A model generated the notes under the pieces. The model was not told where the DNA came from. It made no database searches and saw nothing but the letters and a program-made list of their open reading frames with translations. This document shows positions 7,432-14,552 of a stretch of DNA of 14,552 nucleotides, piece after piece (position 1 is the first letter of the stretch; each line of letters starts with the position of its first letter). The stretch lies in contig JBMNTU010000060.1 of NCBI GenBank assembly GCA_050945895.1, positions 1-14,552 of the forward strand. Direction: 5' to 3'. This DNA is from JBMNTU01 sp050945895 (GTDB taxonomy: Bacteria; Bacillota; Clostridia; Christensenellales; Christensenellaceae). The position numbers and the translations under genes are program-made.

Positions 7432-8850
7432 TCATGTTAATAACTTTTCATAAACCTCAATATATTTTTGTGCCGATTTGCTGAAGCTATTATCTTCACT
7501 CATTGCATTTTTTATCAATTGATCCATGGCGCTTTTATCCTTATATACTTCCAGCGCAGCCTGGATAGAATCCATCATTGCTTCGGAAGTGTATTCCGCA
7601 AAACAGAACCCGTTCCCGCCTTCTTTATCATGCGGAATCACGGTATCCTTAAGTCCGCCGGTGCTGTGTACGATCGGAAGCGTTCCATAGCACTGCGCAA
7701 TCATCTGCGCAAGCCCGCACGGCTCAAACATCGAAGGCATCAAAAAGAAATCGCAGCCTGCATAAATTTGGTGCGCGAACTCATTTGCATAACCAATGTG
7801 CACATGCGCTTTGCCGCGGGACCATTTTCCCACCAGGTCAAAGTATTTTTCAAACGATGGATCGCCATTTCCCAGCATAACAAACCCGACATCCAGCGTA
7901 AGCAGCTCGTCCATTGCCTTTTCCAGTATATCGAGCCCCTTTTGCTCTACCATGCGCGTTACCATACCAATGATTGGCGTTTCTATCCCTACCTCAAGGC
8001 TTGTCTCATCCAAAAGCGCTTTTTTGTTTTCGCGTTTTTTGCCAATACTTTCCAGGGTGTACGTCTGTTTGATTGCTTCGTCCGCCGAAGGATCAAACTC
8101 GTCCGTGTTAATTCCGTTTAATATACCAATCAAATCCGTTTTTCTTTTTGCCAACGCACTTTCCAAACCATAACCAAATTCTTTGCTCAATATTTCCTTG
8201 GCGTACGTCGGGCTTACCGTAGTAATGACATCGGCAAAATTGATGCCGCCCTTAAGCATATTCACATCCCCGCCGCTGCCAAGGTACTCGTCTGTGCAGT
8301 ATGCATCGCCTACATGCAGCGCATCCTTTATAAACTCGCATGTACACTCGCCCTGATATTGCAGGTTATGGATCGTCAGCATTGTTTTCAGGTCGTACTG
8401 CGGATACTGTGTTTTTAGCAATACAGGAACAAGGGATGTATGCCAGTCGTTCAGATGCAGGATGTTCGGCTGATAGTCGAGGTAAGGCAAAACCTCCAAA
8501 AGCGCGCGGCAAAGGTAAGCATATTGCTCCATTTCCATTTCCCCGCCCTTGTAAATTGCGTATCCATAATGGAACTTATTGTCGACCAGATAATAGACAA
8601 TGTCGTCAATCACCATTTTTTTCAGGCGCAAGCACTGGTTGTTGCCGCCAAGATTCACACACATCGTCAACAGGATCTCTGCTTTGTCGCTATACTTTTT
8701 TTTCATCATCTGGTGCATCGGCATCAGCACGCGCACCTCTATGCCGTTTTGCTGAAGCGCCTTCGGAAGCGCTCCCATAACGTCCGCAAGCCCGCCGGCC
8801 TTGGCAAACGGAGCACATTCCGCGCCGACCATCAATACCTTTGGTTTCAT
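7432..8850 (-). CDS. glgA: Glycogen synthase, ADP-glucose type (GT5)
   Basis: A 472-residue GT-B glycosyltransferase that transfers glucose from ADP-glucose to the non-reducing end of a growing alpha-1,4-glucan. The N-terminal KAGGLADV motif (Lys17) binds the ADP-glucose phosphates. In the C-terminal half, MFEPCGLAQ carries the catalytic Glu376, in the same place as Glu377 of the E. coli enzyme, followed by STGGLKDTV. HLNDWHTSL near residue 138 is also typical. The length matches the bacterial family (about 477). The start codon shares one base with the glgD stop (TGATG), and an AGGGG lies 10 bases upstream, so translation is coupled to glgD. It is the chain-elongating enzyme of the cluster. 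The only deviation from the common KTGG form is Ala in place of Thr, which is unlikely to matter. Confidence 0.96.
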   Translation of the reverse strand: MKPKVLMVGAECAPFAKAGGLADVMGALPKALQQNGIEVRVLMPMHQMMKKKYSDKAEILLTMCVNLGGNNQCLRLKKMVIDDIVYYLVDNKFHYGYAIYKGGEMEMEQYAYLCRALLEVLPYLDYQPNILHLNDWHTSLVPVLLKTQYPQYDLKTMLTIHNLQYQGECTCEFIKDALHVGDAYCTDEYLGSGGDVNMLKGGINFADVITTVSPTYAKEILSKEFGYGLESALAKRKTDLIGILNGINTDEFDPSADEAIKQTYTLESIGKKRENKKALLDETSLEVGIETPIIGMVTRMVEQKGLDILEKAMDELLTLDVGFVMLGNGDPSFEKYFDLVGKWSRGKAHVHIGYANEFAHQIYAGCDFFLMPSMFEPCGLAQMIAQCYGTLPIVHSTGGLKDTVIPHDKEGGNGFCFAEYTSEAMMDSIQAALEVYKDKSAMDQLIKNAMSEDNSFSKSAQKYIEVYEKLLT

Positions 8851-9977
8851 CAGACAATCGCCCCTTTTCGTATTATTACGGGAAATTCCTTATCTCCAAT
8901 AAGCCTTCTTCCCTGCCGGATGTTTACGCCCTTGTCTACAATTACATTTTCGAGATCCGTATTATTGTATATTTCGCTGTCTTGCATAATGATGCAGTTT
9001 TTAATTTTCGCACCTTTACCAACGTATACTGTACGAAACAGGATACTGTTTTCAACTTCCCCTTCTATTGTGCAGCCGTTTGCAATCAGGGAATTTTTCA
9101 CATGCGCCGTATTGGTGTATTTTGCAGGCACTTCGTCTTTTATTTTTGTATAGATTTGGTTGGGGCTGTAAAACAGGTCTTTGTTTACGCCAAACTCCAG
9201 CATATCCATATTGACACGATAATAAGAGGTTGCGGAATACAGCCTTCCAACATAACCATCATGCCGATAGCCAACAATCTTGATCCGGTCAATGTTTTTC
9301 ATCAGCAGATCGCTTACAAGGTGGCAATACCCATGCGCAATACAATCTTCCACCAGATATTCAAGAAGGTCTTTGCGAATTACATAGGTATCCATGCCCA
9401 TTTTTTGCGAGTCGCTGATGCCCGATCCAAGTTCCAGGTCAATCACGCGATTATCCTCATTCAGATGAAGGCGCACGTCATTTTTGTTTTCGTCAGAATA
9501 CCAGATACGCGGCACTTCGTTATATAGCATGGTAATATCTGCACCCGAATCGACATGATACTCGACCATATCGTCAAAAGCCATATTGTATATTGTATAG
9601 CTTCCGGATAATATGCAATACTTTTGTTTTGAACGCGCAATATACCCCGATGCATTCTTTAAGCCATCCACCACACCGTGATAGGTGTACGGGTTTTCCG
9701 GGTTTGCATAGGGCGGCAGAATATACAGCCCCTCATTTTTCCGGGATAGATCCCACTCTTTCCCCGAGCCCAGATGGTCCATCAACGAATGATAGTTCCG
9801 GTGCGTAACAACGCCGACATTCCGAATGCCCGAATTTACCATATTGGACAAAATAAAGTCAATCGAACGATAGCGCCCCCCTACCGGAAGCGCTCCCACC
9901 GTACGCATAAAAACAAGCTCCCGAAACTGCATGCTCTGGTCTTCTTCATATATGATTCCGAAGGCGTCTCTAATCAT
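8850..9977 (-). CDS. glgD: GlgD, non-catalytic ADP-glucose pyrophosphorylase subunit
   Basis: A 375-residue GlgC paralogue. The second half has the left-handed beta-helix repeats of the family (for example VKNSLIANGCTIEGEVENSI), and GGRYRSIDFILSN and HLGSGKEWDL are shared with GlgC. The nucleotide-binding GGQGSRL loop is replaced by an unrelated stretch near residues 8-20. The catalytic Asp of SGDHIYKMDY is replaced by Ser126 (SGSYTIYNM), and the FEEKPKRP lysine motif is missing. This matches the known Bacillota pattern in which GlgD is inactive alone but raises activity of GlgC in a heterotetramer. The frame can be read from a TTG at 9986, but that codon abuts the Shine-Dalgarno sequence. 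The ATG at 9977 is the correct start. It overlaps glgC by 8 bp (ATGATTAG). Confidence 0.93.
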   Translation of the reverse strand: MIRDAFGIIYEEDQSMQFRELVFMRTVGALPVGGRYRSIDFILSNMVNSGIRNVGVVTHRNYHSLMDHLGSGKEWDLSRKNEGLYILPPYANPENPYTYHGVVDGLKNASGYIARSKQKYCILSGSYTIYNMAFDDMVEYHVDSGADITMLYNEVPRIWYSDENKNDVRLHLNEDNRVIDLELGSGISDSQKMGMDTYVIRKDLLEYLVEDCIAHGYCHLVSDLLMKNIDRIKIVGYRHDGYVGRLYSATSYYRVNMDMLEFGVNKDLFYSPNQIYTKIKDEVPAKYTNTAHVKNSLIANGCTIEGEVENSILFRTVYVGKGAKIKNCIIMQDSEIYNNTDLENVIVDKGVNIRQGRRLIGDKEFPVIIRKGAIV

Positions 9978-11175
9978 TTGCCGCAACCTCCGCTTTTATA
10001 ATACGGTTTGCATTGATGCTTTCCCCCGGCGCCACCGTTGCGTAGTCTCGCAGCAACACATTTCGGCCCAGCACTGTAATCTCTCCGCCGCCGCCAATCG
10101 TACAGTTTTTTCCCACAACAACCTGTTCATCAATAATACTCATAATTACTCGGCTTTTGGAGCATATTTCCGTTTCCTGCATAATGATGCTGTCCCGGAT
10201 GGTAACCCCGTCCCGCACAATTACTCCAGAAGACAGTATACTGTTCTCAACTGTACCGGCAATATAACAGCCTTCAGAAATAATACTGTTTCTAATACGG
10301 GCATGCGCCTCCACATAATGCGCCGGCTGGTTTGGATTTCGTGAAAAGATACGCCAAGAGCTATCGTGCAGGTCGATTTGGGGCGTTTCCTGCAAAAGTT
10401 CCATATTTGCTTCCCAAAGCGACTGGATCGTACCAACATCCTTCCAGTAGCCATCAAATGGCCACGCAAAAAGCCGTTCTCTTTTGCGAAGCATGGTGGG
10501 AATAATATTTTGGCCAAAATCGTGTGCAGATTTTGGATCCTTTGCGTCCTCCGTAAGGTATTTTTTTGCCTTCGCCCAGCTAAACACATAGACGCCCATA
10601 GAAGCCAAATCGCTTTTGGGACGTTTGGGCTTTTCTTCAAATTCATAGACAGAATAATCGTCGTTTGTATTTAATATACCAAAGCGAGATGCTTCGTCAA
10701 ACGGTACGCGAATACATGCAATTGTAACGTCTGCATTTTTTTTCTCGTGTGCCGAAATGAGCCTGCTATAATCCATTTTATAGATGTGGTCTCCCGAAAG
10801 GACAAGGATGTAGTCTGGGTCATAGCGCTCGATAAAATAGAAGTTTTGGTAAATTGCGTTTGCCGTACCCGAGTACCATTCGCCACGCTCCGCCTTTTGG
10901 TAGGGCGGAAGTACAAATGCACCACCTGTAATACTATCCAGGTCCCAGGGAGAGCCCGTACCTATATATGCATTTAATTCCAGCGGCTCATACTGCGTTA
11001 GGACGCCAACCGTATCGATACCCGAATGCATGCAGTTCGATAATGTAAAATCTATGATGCGATATTTTCCGCCATAGGAAACAGCAGGTTTAGCACGCTT
11101 TTTAGTCAGTACGCCAAGCCTGCTGCCTTGTCCTCCGGCAAGAAGCATTGCAATCACTTTTTTCTTACGAATCAT
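9970..11175 (-). CDS. glgC: Glucose-1-phosphate adenylyltransferase, catalytic subunit
   Basis: A 401-residue enzyme making ADP-glucose and pyrophosphate from ATP and glucose-1-phosphate, the committed step of bacterial glycogen synthesis. The N-terminal nucleotidyltransferase domain has LLAGGQGSRLGVLT (residues 11-24) and KPAVSYGGKYR (29-39). SGDHIYKMDY contains the catalytic Asp129, and FEEKPKRP has the glucose-1-phosphate-contacting lysine. The C-terminal third is a left-handed beta-helix (IRNSIISEGCYIAGTVENSI). All catalytic residues are intact, in contrast to GlgD next door. The ATG at 11175 has AAGGAG six bases upstream. The 174-bp leader can form several hairpins, so expression may be controlled there. 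Partnering with GlgD is likely, because overlapping glgC-glgD pairs are usual in this phylum. Confidence 0.97.
   Translation of the reverse strand: MIRKKKVIAMLLAGGQGSRLGVLTKKRAKPAVSYGGKYRIIDFTLSNCMHSGIDTVGVLTQYEPLELNAYIGTGSPWDLDSITGGAFVLPPYQKAERGEWYSGTANAIYQNFYFIERYDPDYILVLSGDHIYKMDYSRLISAHEKKNADVTIACIRVPFDEASRFGILNTNDDYSVYEFEEKPKRPKSDLASMGVYVFSWAKAKKYLTEDAKDPKSAHDFGQNIIPTMLRKRERLFAWPFDGYWKDVGTIQSLWEANMELLQETPQIDLHDSSWRIFSRNPNQPAHYVEAHARIRNSIISEGCYIAGTVENSILSSGVIVRDGVTIRDSIIMQETEICSKSRVIMSIIDEQVVVGKNCTIGGGGEITVLGRNVLLRDYATVAPGESINANRIIKAEVAAND
9987..9991 (-). promoter_or_regulatory. Ribosome binding site that fixes the glgD start
   Basis: On the minus strand GGAGG occupies 9991-9987. It is nine bases from the ATG at 9977-9975 and directly adjacent to the in-frame TTG at 9986-9984. 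Only the ATG has workable spacing, so GlgD starts MIRDAFGI and not three residues earlier. The site lies inside the last codons of glgC. Confidence 0.8.
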
Positions 11176-11202
11176 CCTAGTCTCCTTAACAATATAGCCT
11201 AC

Positions 11203-11280
11203 AAAACCAAACGGTTTTAAAAAACGCAGTCAACACGCCGTTACGCACGGCTCTGTTTATAACAGGCAACGATTCTTGCC
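11203..11280. repeat. Cluster of four short inverted repeats in the glgC leader
   Basis: The gap between pgi and glgC holds four perfect hairpins in 78 bp. They are AAAACC/GGTTTT (11203-11208 with 11213-11218), GCCGT/ACGGC (11237-11241 with 11247-11251), CTGTT/AACAG (11253-11257 with 11261-11265) and GGCAA/TTGCC (11265-11269 with 11276-11280). A TTTTTT run follows the second on the minus strand after about ten bases, too far for a textbook terminator. I find no convincing -35/-10 pair in the gap. A partial attenuator or mRNA-processing element is possible but unproven. Confidence 0.45.
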
Positions 11281-11349
11281 GATTTTTACAGTTAAAATAA
11301 AAGTTCAAACGATAAATTGCTAGTTTCCCGATTTATATATAAACACATT

Positions 11350-12738
11350 TTATGTTTCAAATACATATTCCGTATTTTTTTCTGGACTATGCAGAAGCTC
11401 GGCGGCTTGTTGGCCGTATCCCTCCCTGCCCATCAACGCAAAGGTCGCAATCTTCCCTTCCTCTACTCCCGGCTGGTCAAACGCGTTGATATTTAAAAAC
11501 TCGCCGGCGGCGGCAGTCGCCATCTCAAAGAAGTAAAGCAATTCCCCCATCGAATGGGCGTTTAGCTTGTCGATAGAAATACGCATATTCATCTTCCCCG
11601 ATTTTGTAACGGCATATTCGGTAGCAAGCAGTTCGGACCCAATCAACTTATTAAAAGACTGACCGGCAATATAGCCCGCGCCCATCATGTCGATCGGCGG
11701 CTGCGGAATTGCTAGGTAATTGCTAAAGTTTTCTATTTCAATAAACGTAATTACTTTATCAAACGGCCCTTCCGTATATAGCTGCACCTGTGAATGCTGG
11801 TCTGTGACACCCAGCGCGCAAACCGGCGTTTGCCCGCAAAATACACTATTTCCTTTATTGTCCTTCTTTTTTCCCAAAGATTCTGCCCAAAGCTGCGCAT
11901 ACCATTCCGCAAAGGTCCCCAGCGCATCCGCATAGGACATCGTTACCGAAATATTCGCGTTTTTTGCCATCGCGCTTGTCATAAGCATTGCATACATATA
12001 AGCCGGATTTTCATAAACACTGGCATTCGTACACAGTGCGTCCATCTTGGCGGCGCCGGAAAGCAGTTCTTGAATATCGATGCCCAGCACAGCAGCGGGC
12101 AGCAGCCCCACCGGCGAAAAAACGGAAAACCGCCCGCCTACGCCATCCGGAACTACCAGCGTCCTGAAAGCGTGTTCGTCCGCTATTTTCCGTAAAATCC
12201 CTTTTTCTTTGTCCGTAGTCAAAACAATGTTATCCTTGTATTTTTCGCCAAGCTTCTCCTTAAGCAACGGGAGAACATACATAAATTGCGCCATCGTCTC
12301 TACGGTCGATCCGCTTTTGGTAATAACATTAAAGCAGGTTTTTGACAGGTCAATAATATCGAACAGAGCAGACATACTATCGGGGTCAACATTATCCATA
12401 ACATAAAAGCGAACGCCTCCCCGCTTTTCTCTGGAAAGTTCATTGTAGCGAGGGTGCTTAAGTGCGGAAAACAGCGCCTTGGAGCCAAGCGCGCTCCCTC
12501 CGACCCCAAACACAACAAAGCTTTCAAATCGTTCATTGATTTGCTTTGCCAACTGCGTTATTTCTGCCAACGATTCCTCGGAACTATAGGGCAAAGCCCG
12601 CCATGCCATTTCTTTTTTGCGCGCTTTCATTTGGTCATGAACGAATGTAATGCGCCCGCTGATAATGTCGATTTCCGACTGCGAAACGCCTCGCTTTCCA
12701 ATGTTTTTTTCCAACATATTATTAAAATCAATTTTCAT
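11350..12738 (-). CDS. pgi: Glucose-6-phosphate isomerase
   Basis: A 462-residue enzyme interconverting glucose-6-phosphate and fructose-6-phosphate. FVVFGVGGSALGSKAL contacts the sugar phosphate, KSGST (Lys141-Thr145) is the phosphate-binding loop, and GGRFSVFSPVGLLP is a PGI signature. FDQPGVEEGK ends in the catalytic Lys429, and DQHSQVQL is also conserved. The length suits the short bacterial form (about 450), not the 550-residue form. The ATG at 12738 has AGGAGG six bases upstream. It lies 88 bp after malQ and 174 bp before glgC, on the same strand. It links the glycogen genes to glycolysis, because hexose phosphates pass through it before conversion to glucose-1-phosphate. The phosphoglucomutase needed between them is not in the window. 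Confidence 0.96.
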   Translation of the reverse strand: MKIDFNNMLEKNIGKRGVSQSEIDIISGRITFVHDQMKARKKEMAWRALPYSSEESLAEITQLAKQINERFESFVVFGVGGSALGSKALFSALKHPRYNELSREKRGGVRFYVMDNVDPDSMSALFDIIDLSKTCFNVITKSGSTVETMAQFMYVLPLLKEKLGEKYKDNIVLTTDKEKGILRKIADEHAFRTLVVPDGVGGRFSVFSPVGLLPAAVLGIDIQELLSGAAKMDALCTNASVYENPAYMYAMLMTSAMAKNANISVTMSYADALGTFAEWYAQLWAESLGKKKDNKGNSVFCGQTPVCALGVTDQHSQVQLYTEGPFDKVITFIEIENFSNYLAIPQPPIDMMGAGYIAGQSFNKLIGSELLATEYAVTKSGKMNMRISIDKLNAHSMGELLYFFEMATAAAGEFLNINAFDQPGVEEGKIATFALMGREGYGQQAAELLHSPEKNTEYVFET

Positions 12739-12826
12739 TGCCAGCCTCCTTCTTTAGCGGTATCTAAAATCATTGCTTATGCAGACTTTACCAAAAACTA
12801 CTGTGCGCACTATGCAGTTTGCAGTA

Positions 12827-14293
12827 CTATCTGCCCCTTCCTGTAATTCTCGTCATATTTTTCAGCTGTTTGCGCAGACTTCTGTCGAAAGCGCCGCTTC
12901 TCATTCGCCATTCCCAATTGCCTTCCGGTATAGAAGGATAGTTCATTCGCGCTTCCGTGCCCATCGACAAAATATCCTGCATAGGAATAATACATACCTC
13001 CGAAACGCTTTGCATGGCAAGGCGGATGAGCTTCCAAGCAATATCGTCCTCATTGCAGTCTCCGATATATTCCCGAAGCAGCACCTTGTGTGGCCAGGAT
13101 AGCTCCTTGAACCATCCCTTTGTAGTATTGTTGTCGTGCGTACCTGTGTAGACCACAGAATGTGGCGTATAATTATGCGGAAGATACATGCTGTTGACTT
13201 GGTCAAACGCAAACTGCAATACCTTTGTTCCCCTGAAACCGCACCGCTTAATAAACGCAAACACCTCTTCGTTGAGCGAGCCTAGATCCTCTACCATAAT
13301 CGGTAGATCATCGTTACCCATCAATTCCCTTAGCAGCCGGAACATATCTTCGCCTGGGCATTTTATCCACCGACCGTCTTTAGGATGCCCGCCTTTAGGA
13401 ATTGCATAATAAGATTCGAAACCACGGAAGTGGTCGACACGCGTAATATCATAAAGCTCCATGTTCCGCTGTAAGCGGCGGTGCCACCATTCATAATCTG
13501 TGCTTTCCAGATATTCCCAATTATAGATGGGGTTTCCCCAGTATTGGCCCTCCTTAGAGAACAAGTCTGGCGGCGTGCCCGAAACCAAATCGTCGGCGGA
13601 AAACAGTTCTGGCCGGGCCCACACATCAGCAGAGTCCGGCGCGACATAGATCGGTATATCGCCAATAATGCTGATTTCATGATCGTTTGCATATTTTTTC
13701 AGCGCCTGCCACTGCTTATCGTACAAAAATTGAAGAAACTCTATATACTCAATTTCCTGTGCCAATTTATTTGAAAATTCCAACATGGTTGCTGGGTCGC
13801 GCAGGCGGAAGTCTGCATCCCACCGTTCAAAATACGGATGACTGAAGTAGTTGGTAATTGCCATAAAGAGCGAATAATCGGTGATCCAGTATACATTTTG
13901 GGCTTTGTATTCCAAAAATTCTTCTTTGTACCGATTTATTCCATTTTCGTAGGCCTTTTGCAGCAGCGGCCCTTTCAATGCATATTGTCTGGCGTATTCC
14001 ACCCTATCCGGATCAAAATCCATACGCAAAGCTTTCAGGTCATTTTTTTCTAACAAACCTTCTTCCGCCAAAAGGTCAACATCAATAAAAAGCGGATTTG
14101 AAGCAAATGCACTCAGGCTTTTATATGGATTATTTGTTTTTTCCGTTGGTGTGCACGGCAGAATCTGCCAATATTTTTGCCTGGCTTCGTATAGAGCATC
14201 GACAAATTCGTAAGCCGGTTTTCCCAGGCTGCCGATCCCATAACACGAGGGCAAAGAAGAGATGTGTAGAAGTATACCGTTTCCTCTTACCAT
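12827..14293 (-). CDS. malQ: 4-alpha-glucanotransferase (amylomaltase, GH77)
   Basis: A 488-residue disproportionating enzyme that moves maltosyl and longer units between alpha-1,4-glucan chains and releases glucose. The N-terminus GILLHISSLPS...GIGSLG is typical for the family. The catalytic residues are nucleophile Asp287 (RVDHFRG), acid/base Glu335 (VEDLG) and Asp387 (GTHDNNT), at nearly the same spacing as in Thermus amylomaltase (293, 340, 395). It is of the short bacterial type (about 500), without the long N-terminal extension of E. coli MalQ. It is the first gene of the cluster and has a good promoter. The start is firm from family alignment, but no proper Shine-Dalgarno sequence precedes the ATG. 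The only purine run upstream is GGGGA, within a motif repeated at the left end of the window. Confidence 0.96.
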   Translation of the reverse strand: MVRGNGILLHISSLPSCYGIGSLGKPAYEFVDALYEARQKYWQILPCTPTEKTNNPYKSLSAFASNPLFIDVDLLAEEGLLEKNDLKALRMDFDPDRVEYARQYALKGPLLQKAYENGINRYKEEFLEYKAQNVYWITDYSLFMAITNYFSHPYFERWDADFRLRDPATMLEFSNKLAQEIEYIEFLQFLYDKQWQALKKYANDHEISIIGDIPIYVAPDSADVWARPELFSADDLVSGTPPDLFSKEGQYWGNPIYNWEYLESTDYEWWHRRLQRNMELYDITRVDHFRGFESYYAIPKGGHPKDGRWIKCPGEDMFRLLRELMGNDDLPIMVEDLGSLNEEVFAFIKRCGFRGTKVLQFAFDQVNSMYLPHNYTPHSVVYTGTHDNNTTKGWFKELSWPHKVLLREYIGDCNEDDIAWKLIRLAMQSVSEVCIIPMQDILSMGTEARMNYPSIPEGNWEWRMRSGAFDRSLRKQLKNMTRITGRGR

Positions 14294-14297
14294 AGTG

Positions 14298-14311
14298 TAC
14301 TGTCCCCATTA
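14298..14311 (-). repeat. TAATGGGGACAGTA motif, copy near malQ start
   Basis: This 14-base sequence on the minus strand ends four bases before the malQ ATG. An identical 14-mer is on the plus strand at 266-279 before the FUSC-type gene, so the two copies point inward. CTTCA-AAA-TGAAG at 14312-14324 forms a small hairpin beside it. Similar GGGGACAGT/GGGGACGGT motifs are commonly seen near REP-associated transposases in bacterial genomes, which is knowledge from memory and not something visible here. Confidence 0.45.
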
Positions 14312-14382
14312 CTTCAAAATGAAGCGCATTCTATATAGTCATAACCATCATGCCCGACAGACAGTTTAATAAGCCCTATATT

Positions 14383-14413
14383 ATTATAGCACATTTCGAG
14401 GTGCTTTTAACAA
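14383..14413 (-). promoter_or_regulatory. Promoter for malQ and the glycogen operon
   Basis: On the minus strand TTGTTA (14413-14408) and TATAAT (14388-14383) are separated by 19 bp. TGC directly before the -10 provides an extended -10 that tolerates the long spacer. Transcription would begin near 14376 and give a leader of about 83 nt before the malQ ATG. This is the best promoter upstream of the long minus-strand gene row. Confidence 0.65.
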
Positions 14414-14438
14414 TTGTTTCTTTTGAAAGTTAGTGTCA

Positions 14439-14452
14439 AGTAAACGTTGGCA
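14439..14452. promoter_or_regulatory. CcpA/LacI-type operator-like site upstream of malQ
   Basis: AGTAAACGTTGGCA matches the cre consensus TGWAARCGYTWWCW at 11 of 14 positions and has the central CG and near-palindromic GTAAAC/GTTGGC halves typical of LacI-family operators. It is about 50 bp upstream of the -10 element (14383-14388), where an activator or an upstream repressor would bind. Carbon catabolite or maltodextrin regulation would suit the genes downstream. The regulator itself is not in the window. Confidence 0.4.
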
Positions 14453-14552
14453 AGCAAGAGCCTTTTACAAAAGATATAATGACATTTGTTTTTCGTATCT
14501 ATGACAACATCATATCACTGAAGCGTCATTGTTGAAAAGGGTTTTTGCGACA

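Noticed and set aside
8440..9527. Long plus-strand frames over glgA and glgD
   Set aside because: Both overlap conserved enzyme genes on the other strand and show no start signals or family similarity.
9978..9986. TTG start giving a three-residue longer GlgD
   Set aside because: The TTG directly abuts the GGAGG at 9991-9987, leaving no spacer; the ATG at 9977 has nine bases of spacing.
12739..12826. Terminator between malQ and pgi (TACTG/CAGTA before GTTTTT)
   Set aside because: The stem is only five bases with a very long loop, so it would be weak. Read-through into pgi is more likely.
14434..14439. TTGACA on the minus strand as the -35 for malQ
   Set aside because: It is 45 bp from the TATAAT at 14388-14383 and no -10 lies 16-18 bp downstream, so TTGTTA at 14413-14408 is the better partner.
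14475..14480. Plus-strand TATAAT near the right edge as a divergent promoter
   Set aside because: No -35 at proper spacing and no gene visible before the window ends; it cannot be supported.
1..14552. CRISPR arrays, tRNA or rRNA genes
   Set aside because: No regularly spaced direct repeats of CRISPR length, no cloverleaf-like segments and no rRNA-like stretches were seen in non-coding parts.

Overview
The window is a compact glycogen and maltodextrin metabolism cluster, most likely from a low-to-mid G+C Bacillota (Clostridia-type) genome. The evidence is a paired glgC/glgD arrangement typical of that phylum, AGGAGG-type ribosome binding sites, sigma-A-like promoters with extended -10 elements, a short (about 460 aa) bacterial-type phosphoglucose isomerase, and a FUSC/aromatic-acid-exporter-like membrane protein. 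The genus cannot be fixed from sequence alone.

Layout. From 14293 leftward, nine genes lie on the minus strand in this transcription order: malQ (4-alpha-glucanotransferase), pgi (glucose-6-phosphate isomerase), glgC (ADP-glucose pyrophosphorylase, catalytic), glgD (degenerate partner subunit), glgA (glycogen synthase), glgP (glycogen/maltodextrin phosphorylase), a GH13 neopullulanase-like amylase, a HAD phosphatase, and an unrecognised lipoprotein. glgC-glgD-glgA overlap at their stop/start codons, and so do the amylase and HAD genes. The amylase starts 12 bp after glgP. Gaps of 82 to 174 bp elsewhere leave room for internal regulation: a good promoter precedes malQ, a second one lies between glgA and glgP, and the glgC leader can form several hairpins. 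At the left end a plus-strand FUSC-type membrane protein gene (305-1129) converges on the lipoprotein gene and overlaps its 3' end by 9 bp. The first 150 bases carry 22-bp spaced repeats that may be the edge of an insertion sequence lying outside the window.

How the genes work together. Pgi connects fructose-6-phosphate and glucose-6-phosphate. GlgC/GlgD make ADP-glucose from glucose-1-phosphate and GlgA polymerises it. GlgP releases glucose-1-phosphate again. The GH13 enzyme and MalQ trim and redistribute the oligosaccharides GlgP cannot finish. Neither a glgB branching enzyme nor a phosphoglucomutase is in the window, so the pathway must be completed elsewhere.

I see no wholly new system. 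The least explained items are the lipoprotein, the HAD gene translationally coupled to the amylase, a 14-bp motif (TAATGGGGACAGTA) present once near each end in opposite orientation, and LacI/CcpA-like AAACGTT sites in non-coding gaps.
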